From NCBI RefSeq assembly GCF_009176305.1, contig NZ_BLAJ01000007.1, positions 171,654 to 235,653 on the forward strand: a stretch of 64,000 bases of DNA. The letters run 5' to 3'. Under the pieces are notes generated by a model. The model saw nothing but the letters and a program-made list of their open reading frames with translations, had not been told where the DNA came from and searched no databases. Of this stretch, positions 42,989-52,622 are shown one piece after another. The DNA is from Martinezella dioscoreae. Lineage in GTDB: Bacteria; Pseudomonadota; Alphaproteobacteria; Rhizobiales; Rhizobiaceae. Numbering within the stretch: position 1 is the first letter of the stretch; each line of letters begins with the position of its first letter. The position numbers and the translations under genes are program-made.

Positions 42989-43278
42989 CCTGCCGCGACG
43001 GGATCGTTCGAGAATCTGTGCCCGTTCATGCTCGCAATCATGCCTTGCAATTGCAGCATCAACTGATCTTCGGGCGTGCCGGAATATGGTGCCTTCAGGA
43101 ATATCGTCCCGACACGATGGCAGGCGAACTCCTCCGTCAACAGGACTTGATAAGCATATTTGCTGCTCAGCCGATCCCGCGGGTGGATCAGGATGGCCTG
43201 AAAGTGGCCCTCGGCGGCGAGATCACGCAGCCGCTCCAGAGCGATGGCTGCTATGTGGGGACCTATCCTGCAACGGTA
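42989..43278 (-). pseudogene. Serine recombinase, N-terminal remnant
   Basis: The reverse strand reads ALERLRDLAAEGHFQAILIH, then PRDRLSSKYAYQVLLTEEFA and GTIFLKAPYSGTPEDQL, the catalytic-domain end of a large serine recombinase. A frameshift follows at MIAEHERAQILERSRRG, and the gene is then interrupted by the IS66 element at 42988. Its far end runs into the 3-prime end of the glycosyltransferase gene. The conserved catalytic serine region is lost. Confidence 0.75.
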
Positions 43279-44439
43279 TCAGAGTTTTGGGTAGACGGGC
43301 GTTTCAAGGGGATGCTGCCCGAAAACCATATCTTTGCGTTCCGCTAACATTCGATAAAGCTCGGCATACTCCGATACCATTCGCTTCGCGGTGAACATCT
43401 GCAGATATCGGAGTCTTGCCTTGGAGCCATATTCAATGGCAGTAACCGGATCGTTTGCCAGCCGTGTCATAGCCGCCGCCAACGCCGCAGGATTGGCGGG
43501 CGGAATAACCAAGCCGGTCTCGCCATCAAGATTAACATAACTCGTGCCCGTTCCAATCTCACAAGAGATCATCGGCTTGCCGAACATGGCCGATTCCACC
43601 AACGTTAGGCCAAAGGCTTCTGAGCGTAGATGCGACGGGAAGACTACGCCGAGGCAGAGTTCGAGTAAGGCAGCCTTATCGATATCTGGCAAGGCGCCTA
43701 GGAAGAAGATGTTGCTAAGCGCTTGCTGACGAGCCGTCTCCTTGAGAGTGACCTCCATCGGGCCTTCGCCGACAATGACTACCGGCAAGCCAGAGATCCG
43801 CGACGCCTCCAACAGGATGTGCGCACCCTTATAATAGCGAAGCACACCGACGAACAGAAAGAATGTCGGCGGCAAATCGCGACGCCATCGGGTTAAGGCA
43901 TCCGCGTTCGCAGCCGGGTAGCTCGTCTCGTCCAGACCGAGCGGGATGACGCTAGTTTTGGACTTGAATTGCTGGAGAATGCCACTCGATGCCAGATAGT
44001 TAGGAGATGTCGTTACGATATGGTCGACGCTCTCGAGGAAATGCTTCATCAGCGGTCGATAAAGCCGCAACAGGATCTTCTGTTTGACGACATCGGAATG
44101 ATATGTGACAAGCGTAGGCTTTCCAGGGCCTATAAACGAGTGCACAACGTCCATCCAAGGCCAGGGAAAGTGATAATGGACAATATCGGCGGCTGCACTC
44201 AGATCACGAAAGCGACAGAATACGTCACGAGAAAATCCTGTCGATGCGAATTCGAAGTCAAGCCTGGCCTTATAGGCCATATGGTTCCCGAATTCACGAT
44301 CCTTCGGTACCTTGCTCAGCGATAGCACATTGGATTTGATGCCGTGTTCACTACTTCCTTCGGCTAGAGCGTGAATCGTTCGCTCGATGCCGCCGAACGT
44401 ATCGGGCCAATAAGTTTTGAAAAAATGTAGAACGCGCAT
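43279..44439 (-). CDS. Glycosyltransferase family 4
   Basis: 386-residue GT-B enzyme. It begins MRVLHFFKTYWPDTFGG (GIER-type N-terminal motif) and has the donor-site region LLEASRISGLPVVIVGEGP, EAFGLTLVESAMFGKPMI, the EX7E signature that binds the nucleotide sugar. It would add a sugar to a polysaccharide intermediate; donor and acceptor are unknown. Upstream in-frame codons to 44913 are IS debris, so ATG at 44439 is the probable start. Its 3-prime end abuts the recombinase remnant, so the last few residues (PLETPVYPKL) may be altered. Confidence 0.88.
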   Translation of the reverse strand: MRVLHFFKTYWPDTFGGIERTIHALAEGSSEHGIKSNVLSLSKVPKDREFGNHMAYKARLDFEFASTGFSRDVFCRFRDLSAAADIVHYHFPWPWMDVVHSFIGPGKPTLVTYHSDVVKQKILLRLYRPLMKHFLESVDHIVTTSPNYLASSGILQQFKSKTSVIPLGLDETSYPAANADALTRWRRDLPPTFFLFVGVLRYYKGAHILLEASRISGLPVVIVGEGPMEVTLKETARQQALSNIFFLGALPDIDKAALLELCLGVVFPSHLRSEAFGLTLVESAMFGKPMISCEIGTGTSYVNLDGETGLVIPPANPAALAAAMTRLANDPVTAIEYGSKARLRYLQMFTAKRMVSEYAELYRMLAERKDMVFGQHPLETPVYPKL

Positions 44440-44581
44440 TCGTTGTATCCATCCGAGGTGGGCCGCGGGACTTAGGATCTCACGCGTGGTAGCATAGCAG
44501 AATAGAGATCGACGAGGACAAAATCGATGACGCGGTCCTGGCACTGTTATGGTTGACGCTCCAAAACGAGCGTTGCGCCTA

Positions 44582-44720
44582 GTGTCGTGTCCTGCAAATA
44601 GCTTTACATAATCGTTCAACCTTTTCGAGGATTGCCTCGCTTGTGGCGGACCAGACGCCTTGCCGTTGTAGGCCTGAACGAAGGCGTTGATTTTCTCGAC
44701 GAGGTCCTTGGCGACGACGA
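44582..44720 (-). mobile_element. IS630-family transposase C-terminal remnant
   Basis: Reverse-strand codons give ASFVVAKDLVEKINAFVQAY and, after a frameshift, VWSATSEAILEKVERLCKAI with a stop after CRTRH, which is the usual C-terminus of IS630-type transposases. Only this end survives. Confidence 0.65.
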
Positions 44721-44730
44721 AAGAAGCGCA

Positions 44731-44886
44731 ACCATCTTTACCATCCAACTTCCCATATCGGTCTGGCACGGTGTCATCGGCGACCCAACCTACCCCGACG
44801 CCATTCTCGACGGGTTGGTCCACAATGCCCATCGGATCGAACTGAGCGGCGATAGTCTGCGCCGAAATCTGCCGCGCAAAGCTTGA
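44731..44886 (+). mobile_element. IS21-family IstB C-terminal remnant
   Basis: Forward codons give LPISVWHGVIGDPTYPDAIL then VHNAHRIELSGDSLRR, the C-terminal part of the IstB helper ATPase of IS21 elements. The rest of istB and istA are missing. It is next to the IS630 remnant, on the opposite strand. Confidence 0.75.
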
Positions 44887-45317
44887 CACTTCGCCTGAAT
44901 GAGCTGACAACAACCAGACCCTCTAGACAGTAGGCGAGATCATCCCGAGATCAAGGGGCGAAATCATCTCGGAACGATGGGGCGGCTTGATCGGAGTCTG
45001 CATCCGATCGATCGAAATGATCTCGATGGCGTTTCCTAAGCTGACTGAGGCCATCCTTAAAGACGACTGGCGTACGCTCCCTTTTGCGGTCGAGGAAATC
45101 TACGCCCACTGCAAGCCGATGCGCTTCAATCCCTCGGCACCGGCCGACCACCCAGAGTTCGTACCCAAGCTTAAGCCCTGCAATGGCGCCGCAAACAGAT
45201 CCGCCGACGTCAACCCAGTTCAGCCATGGGACGGTCGCATCGGATACGCTTTATGGTGAAGCAGGTAGGCCGCTGACGTTCCCTCAGATAAAAAGTAAGT
45301 GCAATGGAGTTGTTGTA
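44887..45317. other. Mobile-element debris without a gene
   Basis: After the IstB fragment the sequence contains short stretches such as GGGCGAAATCATCTCGGAAC that look like an IS21-type end. A forward frame (44987-45259) and the start of the next open frame cross it, but neither shows recognisable protein features. I see no promoter I would assign. Confidence 0.4.
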
Positions 45318-47282
45318 GTGGCAAAAGGCTCCCTGCGCGGCATGAATGTCGTTGGGGCTGAAAGAAGCGTGATGGCAAACCTTGATAGAGATAGTCTGAA
45401 GGACTCAAGTAAAGATTGTAATGAACCTAAATGGACATCGGTGCGCCGGGATCTCACCAGGCGACATGATCGCTTGGTGTCGATTATAATGTGTGTCTAC
45501 GGACAAATGGATCTGACAGACACCTGCCTGACATCAATATTTCGGCACGAAGCAGGGGAGGATTTCGAACTCATCATCGTTGACAACGGAAACGATTCCG
45601 AAACGAGGCGACGTCTTGAGCAATGGGCTGCGCGACATACCGAGATAAAATTGATTCACAATGCTACAAACTTAAATTTTGCCCTCGGTAACAACATTGG
45701 TTTCGCCGCATCGCGTGGGTCGCGGGTCGTATTCCTTAACAACGATACTGAGGTCTGTCCCGAGTGGTTACGGTCTCTGACACGGCCCTTGAACGATCCG
45801 AACGTGAAAGGCGTACAACCCAAGCTTATCTATCCCGATGGTTTAATTCAGGCCATCGGAATTGTGTTCTCTGATCGCACTCCGATGGGCTATCCAATTT
45901 ATGCGGGCAAACCAGGAGACTATGAGCCATCACAAAAGCCAAAGCGATTCCGCGCGTTAACGGCCGCATGTGTTGCGTTTCGCGCGAGCGATTTTGCATC
46001 CGTTGAGGGATTTGACCCGATATTTATCAACGGTCAGGAAGATGTTGACCTATGTTTGCGTCTCGGAGGGGGTGAACACTTGTTTGCCTATTCACCAGAG
46101 GTCACGATAATCCACCATGAAAGCAAAACAGTCGGCCGCCGCGATCACATTGAATACAATCGCCAGATTTTCTCCGAAAGATGGAAGAACGCCAATCTAG
46201 CAGACGACTTCATGCATTATTCCGAGGATGGAGTTGAAGTAGGCGAATATATCCCGGACTACACTCCATGGACTGACACGGGGTACGCAGTCTGGCGACC
46301 ACGCGAAGTGGGCGGGCGAGAAACAGTCAGGAATTACGCTGAACTTTTGCCCACGGATACAACGATTGCCATCAAAATCGGTTGTCCAAACAGTACTCTG
46401 AAAGATCATTGGGGCGACTACCACTTTGCAGTCGCATTGGCTGCCGCATTCCTACGCAAGGGTGTGCGCGCGCGTATAGATTTCCTAGACTGCTGGCATG
46501 CCAACGCAATGCCAAATGACATCAATCTCGTCTTGCGTGGTATTTCACAGTTCTCGGCAGACGCCGATGCCGTCAACCTCATTTGGGTGATCAGTCATCC
46601 GGACAAAATCTCAACCGGCGAGCTTTTGCAATTCGACCGTATTTTCGCTGCTTCGAACATTTGGTCTCCCCATGATGATCGTTCCAGACCTGTTAAGATT
46701 GAACCTCTGCTGCAATGCACAGATACTTGCCGGTTTTACCCTAGGGAGAAGGATAGTGGCGTCGCATTCCCCCGCCTGTATGTTGCCAATTCCAGACTGG
46801 TGGAGAGAGCCGTCGTAAAACAAGCTATTGAGGGTGACATCACTCTCGACATCTTCGGTGAGATGTGGGGCGGAATCGCACCCGAACGTTGGATTAAAGG
46901 GATCAAAATCGACAATGTAGATCTTCCGCGATACTATTCAAACGCCGAAATTATACTGAATGATCACTGGGATGCCATGCGAAATGAGGGGTTTATTTCA
47001 AACCGCATCTTTGATGTACTGGCTTGTGGGGGCAACGTGGTGACCGATGACGTGAGGGGAATGCCGCCCGAACTCGCACAGTTTTGTACCATGTTTTCTT
47101 CCGCTAAGCCGATTGCGGAGGCTATCGAGGAGGCTCGTCAAACACATCGACGACATCCGGGCAGATCTTCGGCTGCTGCGCACTATATTCGTCAAAATCA
47201 TAGCTTCGACGATAGAGCAGGCACCATCCTAAATGCGATGATTGAAGTGATGGCCGAAAAGCATGGCGCCGACCGTACCTAA
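45318..47282 (+). CDS. Two-domain glycosyltransferase (GT2 plus C-terminal GT1-like)
   Basis: 654 residues. The N-terminal GT-A domain has VSIIMCVYGQMDLTDTCL, the FLNNDTEVCPEW aspartate region and GFDPIFINGQEDVDLCLRLG. The C-terminal half (about 350-650) resembles CgeB-type glycosyltransferases, with LPRYYSNAEIILNDHWDAMR and SNRIFDVLACGGNVVTDDV. GTG at 45318 follows GGAG at 8 bases; ATG at 45342 and upstream frames into IS debris are less likely. Two different transferase domains in one protein suggest it adds two sugars in succession. Substrates unknown. Confidence 0.85.
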   Translation: MAKGSLRGMNVVGAERSVMANLDRDSLKDSSKDCNEPKWTSVRRDLTRRHDRLVSIIMCVYGQMDLTDTCLTSIFRHEAGEDFELIIVDNGNDSETRRRLEQWAARHTEIKLIHNATNLNFALGNNIGFAASRGSRVVFLNNDTEVCPEWLRSLTRPLNDPNVKGVQPKLIYPDGLIQAIGIVFSDRTPMGYPIYAGKPGDYEPSQKPKRFRALTAACVAFRASDFASVEGFDPIFINGQEDVDLCLRLGGGEHLFAYSPEVTIIHHESKTVGRRDHIEYNRQIFSERWKNANLADDFMHYSEDGVEVGEYIPDYTPWTDTGYAVWRPREVGGRETVRNYAELLPTDTTIAIKIGCPNSTLKDHWGDYHFAVALAAAFLRKGVRARIDFLDCWHANAMPNDINLVLRGISQFSADADAVNLIWVISHPDKISTGELLQFDRIFAASNIWSPHDDRSRPVKIEPLLQCTDTCRFYPREKDSGVAFPRLYVANSRLVERAVVKQAIEGDITLDIFGEMWGGIAPERWIKGIKIDNVDLPRYYSNAEIILNDHWDAMRNEGFISNRIFDVLACGGNVVTDDVRGMPPELAQFCTMFSSAKPIAEAIEEARQTHRRHPGRSSAAAHYIRQNHSFDDRAGTILNAMIEVMAEKHGADRT

Positions 47283-47433
47283 CGACGTAACAATGTTAAG
47301 CAACGACACGATTTTGATTTCTACCGAGGTCCGGCCTGTTCCGCATATGAGTCAGATAGAACTCTCGATGGAAAATCCATCAATCTCGGGTCGGGTCTCG
47401 TGCGACAGCCAAGAAACATTGGTGGCGTGGGCG

Positions 47434-48150
47434 TCACTGAAGGAGGTAGTCCGCCTTTCGGGCAACAAAAATCGTGCTACCATTGAACCCCGATCGCTCT
47501 GAGGGTGGTATGTTACAGGAGTCCATTTCCGCTTCACTAGCATACTTCGAAAGCGAGTATTGCGGCTCTAGCCTCATTATCAGCCCCAGGTGGCGGTCAA
47601 GATCGTCGATACCAAAACGTCGAACATGGTCACCCTGACCAAAGCGCCGCAAAGCCTCGTCTTCGGTCAATGGACCGAAATCTTCCTCATAGTGGCCGGC
47701 GATTAGGGGCAGACAGAAAATGTGATATCCATCTGGCTGAAGTGACCTCGATAGGTGAAAGAACATGTATGCGAGCGTACAAGGTATATGCTCTGCTACA
47801 TGTGAATGTATTATCAAATCGTAGTGGTTTTCGGCGAGATTGGGACTGTCCTTAATGATATCGAATTTACGGACCTTCTTAGACGGGAAATTTTCAGGAT
47901 TATAATCCACCGCCTCATATCCCTCGGGCGATACGCTAGAAAGATAATTCAGAAGTCCAGTTTCAGGTGCCAGATGAAGTATCTTGCTTGTTGCCGACGG
48001 CATGCGCAATTTGTCGATAATGAGCTTAATTGCGCGAGTCCTTTCTAGCGATCCGCAAAATTCGCACCTCACCGCGATGCGGCCATTCATATCGCCCCAC
48101 TTGGCTGCTCCGCAAATATTACAGGTTATCGTCATGCTTTGTCGCGCCAT
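47434..48150 (-). CDS. SAM-dependent methyltransferase with N-terminal Cys cluster
   Basis: 238 residues. A zinc-type cysteine pattern, CNICGAAKW and CEFCGSLERTR, precedes a class I methyltransferase fold with ILHLAPETGLLNYLSS (SAM-binding) and YDLIIHSHVAEHIP. It probably methylates a sugar or phospho-sugar of the polymer, or caps chain length. Start is uncertain: ATG 48150 (MARQSMTI), ATG 48135, ATG 48171 or TTG 48216 are all open and none has a good ribosome site. It is convergent with the preceding GT gene and lies after the next GT on the same strand. Confidence 0.8.
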   Translation of the reverse strand: MARQSMTITCNICGAAKWGDMNGRIAVRCEFCGSLERTRAIKLIIDKLRMPSATSKILHLAPETGLLNYLSSVSPEGYEAVDYNPENFPSKKVRKFDIIKDSPNLAENHYDLIIHSHVAEHIPCTLAYMFFHLSRSLQPDGYHIFCLPLIAGHYEEDFGPLTEDEALRRFGQGDHVRRFGIDDLDRHLGLIMRLEPQYSLSKYASEAEMDSCNIPPSERSGFNGSTIFVARKADYLLQ

Positions 48151-48231
48151 ACAACTAAATTGCCCATTCATCAAAATGCAAAGCTTGCTGAATGCTCTAT
48201 CGTACTCGTTCACCAACTGATCGTTAGGAGC

Positions 48232-49065
48232 CTAGTTAATAGCAAGCGAATGGTCTGGCATCAAGCTGTGCAATATTTCCCGATAATAGCGATCCCACGC
48301 TGGCTGCACGAGAGTGGCATGCCTGTGGGGGTGACCGGAGAGGATCAGCTTATGCAAGTCGAGCTCAGCAATTTCAGCAATGTTTTTAGTAATGATCTGG
48401 TGCATCGCACGTTTCATATTTTCCGTGTTGGAGATGCGACCAGATCCTGGCCTGCCGACATAGTATTCGCACAGTGTCTCCGGAACAACCATCGGGGCCG
48501 TGTCTTTGGTATATCGGAGAACAAGATCCCAGTCGACGAGCCTCGCAAGCTTGGTATCGAAGATACCATATTTTTCAATGCACTCCCGACGATGGACGAA
48601 GACATTCATATCAATGAAGTTTTGATATAAAATAGACTTCCTTTCGAAAGGAAAGAAAAGGGTTGCTGACTGTTGTTCGACTTCGTCAAGAAAAAGAAGC
48701 CTAGAATAAGCCGTCTTCTGTTGGCTATTGTCCGAAAATGCTTTTACGACCGTCGACGCAAAGTTCGGTCTCCACGTATTGTCACTGTCCAGATATGCGA
48801 TAAGCTCGCCAGTAGACATTTGCAGACCCACATTTCGAGCAGCACTAACGCCGCCATGCGCAGTTTTCTGGTATCGTAATTGTATCTTGTTGGTAAAGCT
48901 CGACAAAAATGCTTTGGCTACGTCTCCGGTGCCATCGGTACTTCCATCGTCTACCAAGCATAACTCTAGCTGGCCGATATCCTGCTCGACAAGTGAACTG
49001 AGCGCGCGAGTTATCACACTTGCTCGATTCCAGGCTGGCATGATTACTGATAGCAGGTGGGTCAC
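48232..49065 (-). CDS. Glycosyltransferase family 2
   Basis: 277-residue GT-A enzyme: LLSVIMPAWNRASVITRAL, the LVDDGSTDGT motif, SAARNVGLQMSTGELIAYL and the LDSDNTW metal-binding Asp pair. Start is GTG at 49065 with a weak ribosome site. It lies just upstream, in direction of transcription, of the methyltransferase. It probably adds a sugar to a lipid-linked intermediate. Confidence 0.87.
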   Translation of the reverse strand: MTHLLSVIMPAWNRASVITRALSSLVEQDIGQLELCLVDDGSTDGTGDVAKAFLSSFTNKIQLRYQKTAHGGVSAARNVGLQMSTGELIAYLDSDNTWRPNFASTVVKAFSDNSQQKTAYSRLLFLDEVEQQSATLFFPFERKSILYQNFIDMNVFVHRRECIEKYGIFDTKLARLVDWDLVLRYTKDTAPMVVPETLCEYYVGRPGSGRISNTENMKRAMHQIITKNIAEIAELDLHKLILSGHPHRHATLVQPAWDRYYREILHSLMPDHSLAIN

Positions 49066-49176
49066 TTCAAAGATTCACGGCAATGATACTTCCTGAACGA
49101 GAACCATAATGATACGAAAGGCACGATACAAGTCGATCGGCTGCCAAAAAATTGGCACTTGAAGAAAATTGTGATT

Positions 49177-49764
49177 ATGGCTGCATTGAAGCTTGTGCTG
49201 GTCAGGCACGCGGAATCGAAAGGTAATATAGCTGGCTCGCTCACTGGCACGGACGCGGATGTGCTTAGCGAGGAGGGTGAACGACAAGCAATTGCATTGT
49301 CGGATTCACTAAAATCGTTTGGTGTATTCGATGCGGTTTATGTAAGTGACACCGAGCGCACAATTCAGACGGCGCGACTGGCCGGCTTTGATGCAATGTC
49401 ACTTACGAGCCTCTTGAAGGAAACGAATGGCGGAGCTTGGGGCGGGCGGCCACGATCAGAATTTGACGCAGAGTTTCCGGACTTTTTCAACCCTCTCGAT
49501 CTTGAAAGAGCGTATCCTCGCGGAGAAAGCCATTGCGAAATGGGAAAGCGTGTACTGACCTTCATCAGCTCGGAAGTTGCACCCAAGCACAATAAAAAAG
49601 TATTACTTTTTACGCACCTCGGGCCTATCAACATCATACTGCACAAATTGTTTAATATCGAACTAAGCCGATTTCCCCTTTTTAACTTGCGAAACTGCGC
49701 AATTGTTGATCTCGATATTTGTTTGGTAGACGGGTGCATGCTATTGAAAAAGGCGAGCTTCTGA
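49177..49764 (+). CDS. Histidine phosphatase superfamily protein
   Basis: 195 residues with the catalytic LVLVRHAESKGN signature, ERQAIALSDSL, AVYVSDTERTIQTARL, and a second histidine in LLFTHLGPIN. Such phosphatases act on small phosphate esters, and some remove sugar phosphates in glycan pathways. ATG at 49177 gives a compact N-terminus; a TTG at 49159 would add six residues. It is transcribed towards the glycosyltransferase at 49779 (convergent) and away from the GT2. Confidence 0.85.
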   Translation: MAALKLVLVRHAESKGNIAGSLTGTDADVLSEEGERQAIALSDSLKSFGVFDAVYVSDTERTIQTARLAGFDAMSLTSLLKETNGGAWGGRPRSEFDAEFPDFFNPLDLERAYPRGESHCEMGKRVLTFISSEVAPKHNKKVLLFTHLGPINIILHKLFNIELSRFPLFNLRNCAIVDLDICLVDGCMLLKKASF

Positions 49765-49778
49765 GTTTTTCTGTCACT

Positions 49779-50810
49779 CTATCGTAGCATCGAGGCCAAG
49801 GCTGAAGCCGCATACTTGATATGGAGTGCGCCTTCCACTCGCAAAGCCGCATTTTCAACCAGCTTCCGCCTCGCGTCAGGATTATCGATGAACATCGTGA
49901 TGGCATTTATCCATGCATCACGCTCGTTCTCGACCAGACGGCCGTGGACACCGTCGTCTATTACCGTTTCGTAAACCGGGACTCTTGAATAGACACCCGC
50001 AATGCCGGCTGCTCCGAATTCGATAAACTTGAAGGGATTTTTACAAAGATTGAACTCGTAACTTCCCTCATCCTCCTTCCCCCCCAAGGGAACCAGGCCG
50101 ATATCAAAGATGCCTTTGAAAAGCGAGCGACGATAGGTCTCGAAATCAACACTTCCAAGCCATTTCCAGTCCTGTAGTCCCAGTTCATCAGGTGAAAAAT
50201 CTCCATAGTACGTGAACTCGATATCAGGATATCTGTCCCTGACAGCATCAATTGATCGGAGCCAATCTTGTTTGAAATTTACGATCTTCAAAAAATCGGC
50301 GTTGACCATGCCGATACGAAGCTTCCCGTCTTCGCGTGCCACGGGAGGTGACGATGCATATCTCTCGGTATATATCCCGTTCGGCAGAAGTTGAATCTTA
50401 GAGCAAAGAGGTTTGTAAATTTCCAAGAGTCGAGGGTTTGCTACGCTTACGACATCGCTAAGCGAAAGAAATTTAAGGATGATATCGATATTCGCCTGTG
50501 TGGGCTTTGCACCGCTATAGGCCGGGTAAGCAAGCACATGATCATCAACATCGTAAAGAATGCGAGCGCCTTGCATCTTGGCTTCAAGCGCGTACTCGAT
50601 GGAATCGTTGTCAATTGCCTTATTGAAGAATACCCAGTCAGGCGTGTATCTCTTTCGAAGTTCGCTCGGAAAATCGACTAAAAAATCCGCTGTTCCTGCA
50701 TCGTGCAGATAGTGCAACGGCTCCAATAGTCGAGCCGATATCGATCGAGACACGTAGGTCGAGGCGACGTTTGAAGGACGGTTAGCGACCAAAACTCGGA
50801 GAACGCTCAT
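49779..50810 (-). CDS. Glycosyltransferase (GT1/CgeB-like)
   Basis: 343 residues with a GT-B C-terminal half: IQLLPNGIYTERYASSPPV, EFNLCKNPFKFIEFGAAGIA and the VHGRLVENERDAWINAI end. The N-terminal half contains DWVFFNKAIDNDSIEYALEAK and ILYDVDDHVLAYP. Start is ATG 50810, with GGAG about 14 bases upstream; the frame to 50918 adds an unlikely segment. It resembles glycosyltransferases found in rhizobial and Caulobacter polysaccharide loci. Substrate is not predictable. Confidence 0.8.
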   Translation of the reverse strand: MSVLRVLVANRPSNVASTYVSRSISARLLEPLHYLHDAGTADFLVDFPSELRKRYTPDWVFFNKAIDNDSIEYALEAKMQGARILYDVDDHVLAYPAYSGAKPTQANIDIILKFLSLSDVVSVANPRLLEIYKPLCSKIQLLPNGIYTERYASSPPVAREDGKLRIGMVNADFLKIVNFKQDWLRSIDAVRDRYPDIEFTYYGDFSPDELGLQDWKWLGSVDFETYRRSLFKGIFDIGLVPLGGKEDEGSYEFNLCKNPFKFIEFGAAGIAGVYSRVPVYETVIDDGVHGRLVENERDAWINAITMFIDNPDARRKLVENAALRVEGALHIKYAASALASMLR

Positions 50811-51046
50811 AGCTATCGATCTTGCTCCAGCGTTTGCGTTGAACGATTCAAATAAAAACTGCTGCTGGTAGCCGCATTTGAAGCGAACCCAGTTACACTC
50901 TTGATAACTTGATGGCAAGTTTCCAACTTCCTCGCGGGCACGATATCGTCAGCCCATAGATGTTGAAAAGATTTGCAAGTTGATCTATGCGGGTTTGTTA
51001 TAACTGATTTCTCAGCGGCCTTGGGGCCGAAAAGTGGTTAACGTAA

Positions 51047-51931
51047 ATGCTTCAGCCGAAATACAAGGGCATCATCCTCGCCGGCGGCAAGGGAACACGG
51101 CTTTACCCAGCGACGATCCCAGTCAGCAAGCAGTTGCTGCCAGTGTATGACAAGCCGATGATATACTATCCGCTTAGTACGCTGATGATCGCCGGAATCA
51201 CAGAGGTGTTGATCATCTCAACACCAAGTGCGTTGCCCCTCTATCAGGAATTGCTGGGATCCGGTGAAACGCTTGGTATGCGTTTCGAGTACGCGATACA
51301 AGCGGAGGCACGCGGTCTTGCCGAGGCTTTCATCATTGGAGAGCGCTTTATCGGCAGTGCGTGTGCGGCCCTCGCGCTTGGAGATAATATCTTCTATGGC
51401 ACCGGCGTGGGCACGAGCGTGCGGCAAGCGAGCGAACGCAGTTCCGGTGCGACCGTTTTTGCCTATTCGGTAAGCGACCCAGAGCGTTACGGGATCGTCG
51501 AGTTTGCTGAAGATAAGATGACCCCGATCTCCATCGTCGAGAAGCCGAAGAATCCGAGAAGTCACTTCGCCGTTACCGGGCTCTACTTCTATGACAACGA
51601 CGTCATCGAGATATCAAAAGGTATCAAGCCCTCTTCCCGCGGTGAGCTTGAGATCACAACGGTCAACGACGTCTATCTGCAAAACGGAAAGCTTTTCGTC
51701 GAGAAGCTCGGTCGCGGTAATGCATGGTTCGACACCGGAACCCATGATAGTCTTCTTGAATCGAGCCAATTCGTACACACGATCGAAAAACGCCAGGGCC
51801 AGAAGATCGCATGCATTGAGGAAATCGCCTGGCGCATGGGCTTCATCGATGACGAGCAGCTCGCACAACTGGCTCATCCACTTGTGTCGAGCGGCTATGG
51901 AAAGTACCTGCTGAGCCTAATTCCGCGATAG
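51047..51931 (+). CDS. rfbA: Glucose-1-phosphate thymidylyltransferase
   Basis: RmlA, 294 residues, makes dTDP-glucose from dTTP and glucose-1-phosphate, first step to dTDP-L-rhamnose. It has the nucleotidyl motif GGKGTRLYPATIPVSKQLLP and DKPMIYYPLS, then LGDNIFYG and VVEKPKNPRSHFAVTGLY-type segments. No strong ribosome binding site is visible before ATG at 51047. It is followed by convergent rfbC. Confidence 0.96.
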   Translation: MLQPKYKGIILAGGKGTRLYPATIPVSKQLLPVYDKPMIYYPLSTLMIAGITEVLIISTPSALPLYQELLGSGETLGMRFEYAIQAEARGLAEAFIIGERFIGSACAALALGDNIFYGTGVGTSVRQASERSSGATVFAYSVSDPERYGIVEFAEDKMTPISIVEKPKNPRSHFAVTGLYFYDNDVIEISKGIKPSSRGELEITTVNDVYLQNGKLFVEKLGRGNAWFDTGTHDSLLESSQFVHTIEKRQGQKIACIEEIAWRMGFIDDEQLAQLAHPLVSSGYGKYLLSLIPR

Positions 51932-51965
51932 TTTCTCTATAAGCGGAATTGGACTCGTCTGCCGT

Positions 51966-52517
51966 CTAGTAGCTGAAATTGTGATCGACGTCAGCAAAGC
52001 GCGTGGCGGTGGCATCCTTTGGCGAAAGCAACACGCCAAGTTTGGGCCAATCAATCGCGACGTCAGGATCGTTCCATAGGAGCGACCGCTCGGACGCGGC
52101 ATCCCAGTATCCCGTCTGCCGGTAGGAAACGAGGGTATCATCCTCCAGCGCCATGAAGCCATGGGCGAAGCCCTCTGGAACATAAAACATGTGATTGTCT
52201 GTGCCGGCAAGCTGGGTTCCCACCCATTTACCATAAGTCGGCGATCCCAGCCGCAGATCCACGGCAACGTCGAATATCCGCCCGTGAACGCAGCGGACTA
52301 ATTTTCCCACCGCGTGAGGATTGACTTGATAGTGCAGGCCGCGAACGACTCCTTTTGAGGAGCGTGATTGATTATCCTGTACAAATTGCGGCAACCCAAG
52401 TTCCTGGAACGCGGAGGCCCGAAACGTCTCTGTAAACGAGCCGCGATCGTCTCCGAATTCCCTGTGTTCCAAGAGCAGGACATCGGGGATAGCCTGAGGA
52501 ATAGCCTTGAAGTTCAT
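51966..52517 (-). CDS. rfbC: dTDP-4-dehydrorhamnose 3,5-epimerase
   Basis: RmlC, 183 residues, epimerises the 4-keto-6-deoxy sugar at C3 and C5. Motifs include RGSFTETFR, NQSRSSKGVVRGLHYQ (catalytic His), VRCVHGRIFDVAVDLR and PEGFAHGFMAL. The ATG has AGGAAAGGA upstream. It points away from rfbB, so the two share a 105-bp promoter region. Orientation is opposite to rfbA, rfbB and rfbD, unusual for this cluster. Confidence 0.96.
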   Translation of the reverse strand: MNFKAIPQAIPDVLLLEHREFGDDRGSFTETFRASAFQELGLPQFVQDNQSRSSKGVVRGLHYQVNPHAVGKLVRCVHGRIFDVAVDLRLGSPTYGKWVGTQLAGTDNHMFYVPEGFAHGFMALEDDTLVSYRQTGYWDAASERSLLWNDPDVAIDWPKLGVLLSPKDATATRFADVDHNFSY

Positions 52518-52622
52518 TTTTTTCCTTTCCTGGAGATGGCGATCACGCTAGCAGCTTTGACGTCGGTCAAGATCCGATATAGGGACACTCCCTTGAGTAC
52601 AAGGTAGTGCGGAGAGCTTTTC

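Noticed and set aside
44440..44913. Upstream in-frame extension of the glycosyltransferase at 43279
   Set aside because: It consists of IS630 and IS21 remnants read through in frame; the conserved protein starts at 44439.
45084..45317. Upstream in-frame extension of the two-domain glycosyltransferase
   Set aside because: No protein features, and it lies within mobile-element debris.
47263..47502. 79-codon frame overlapping the end of the two-domain glycosyltransferase and the methyltransferase
   Set aside because: It overlaps two real genes and has no recognisable features.
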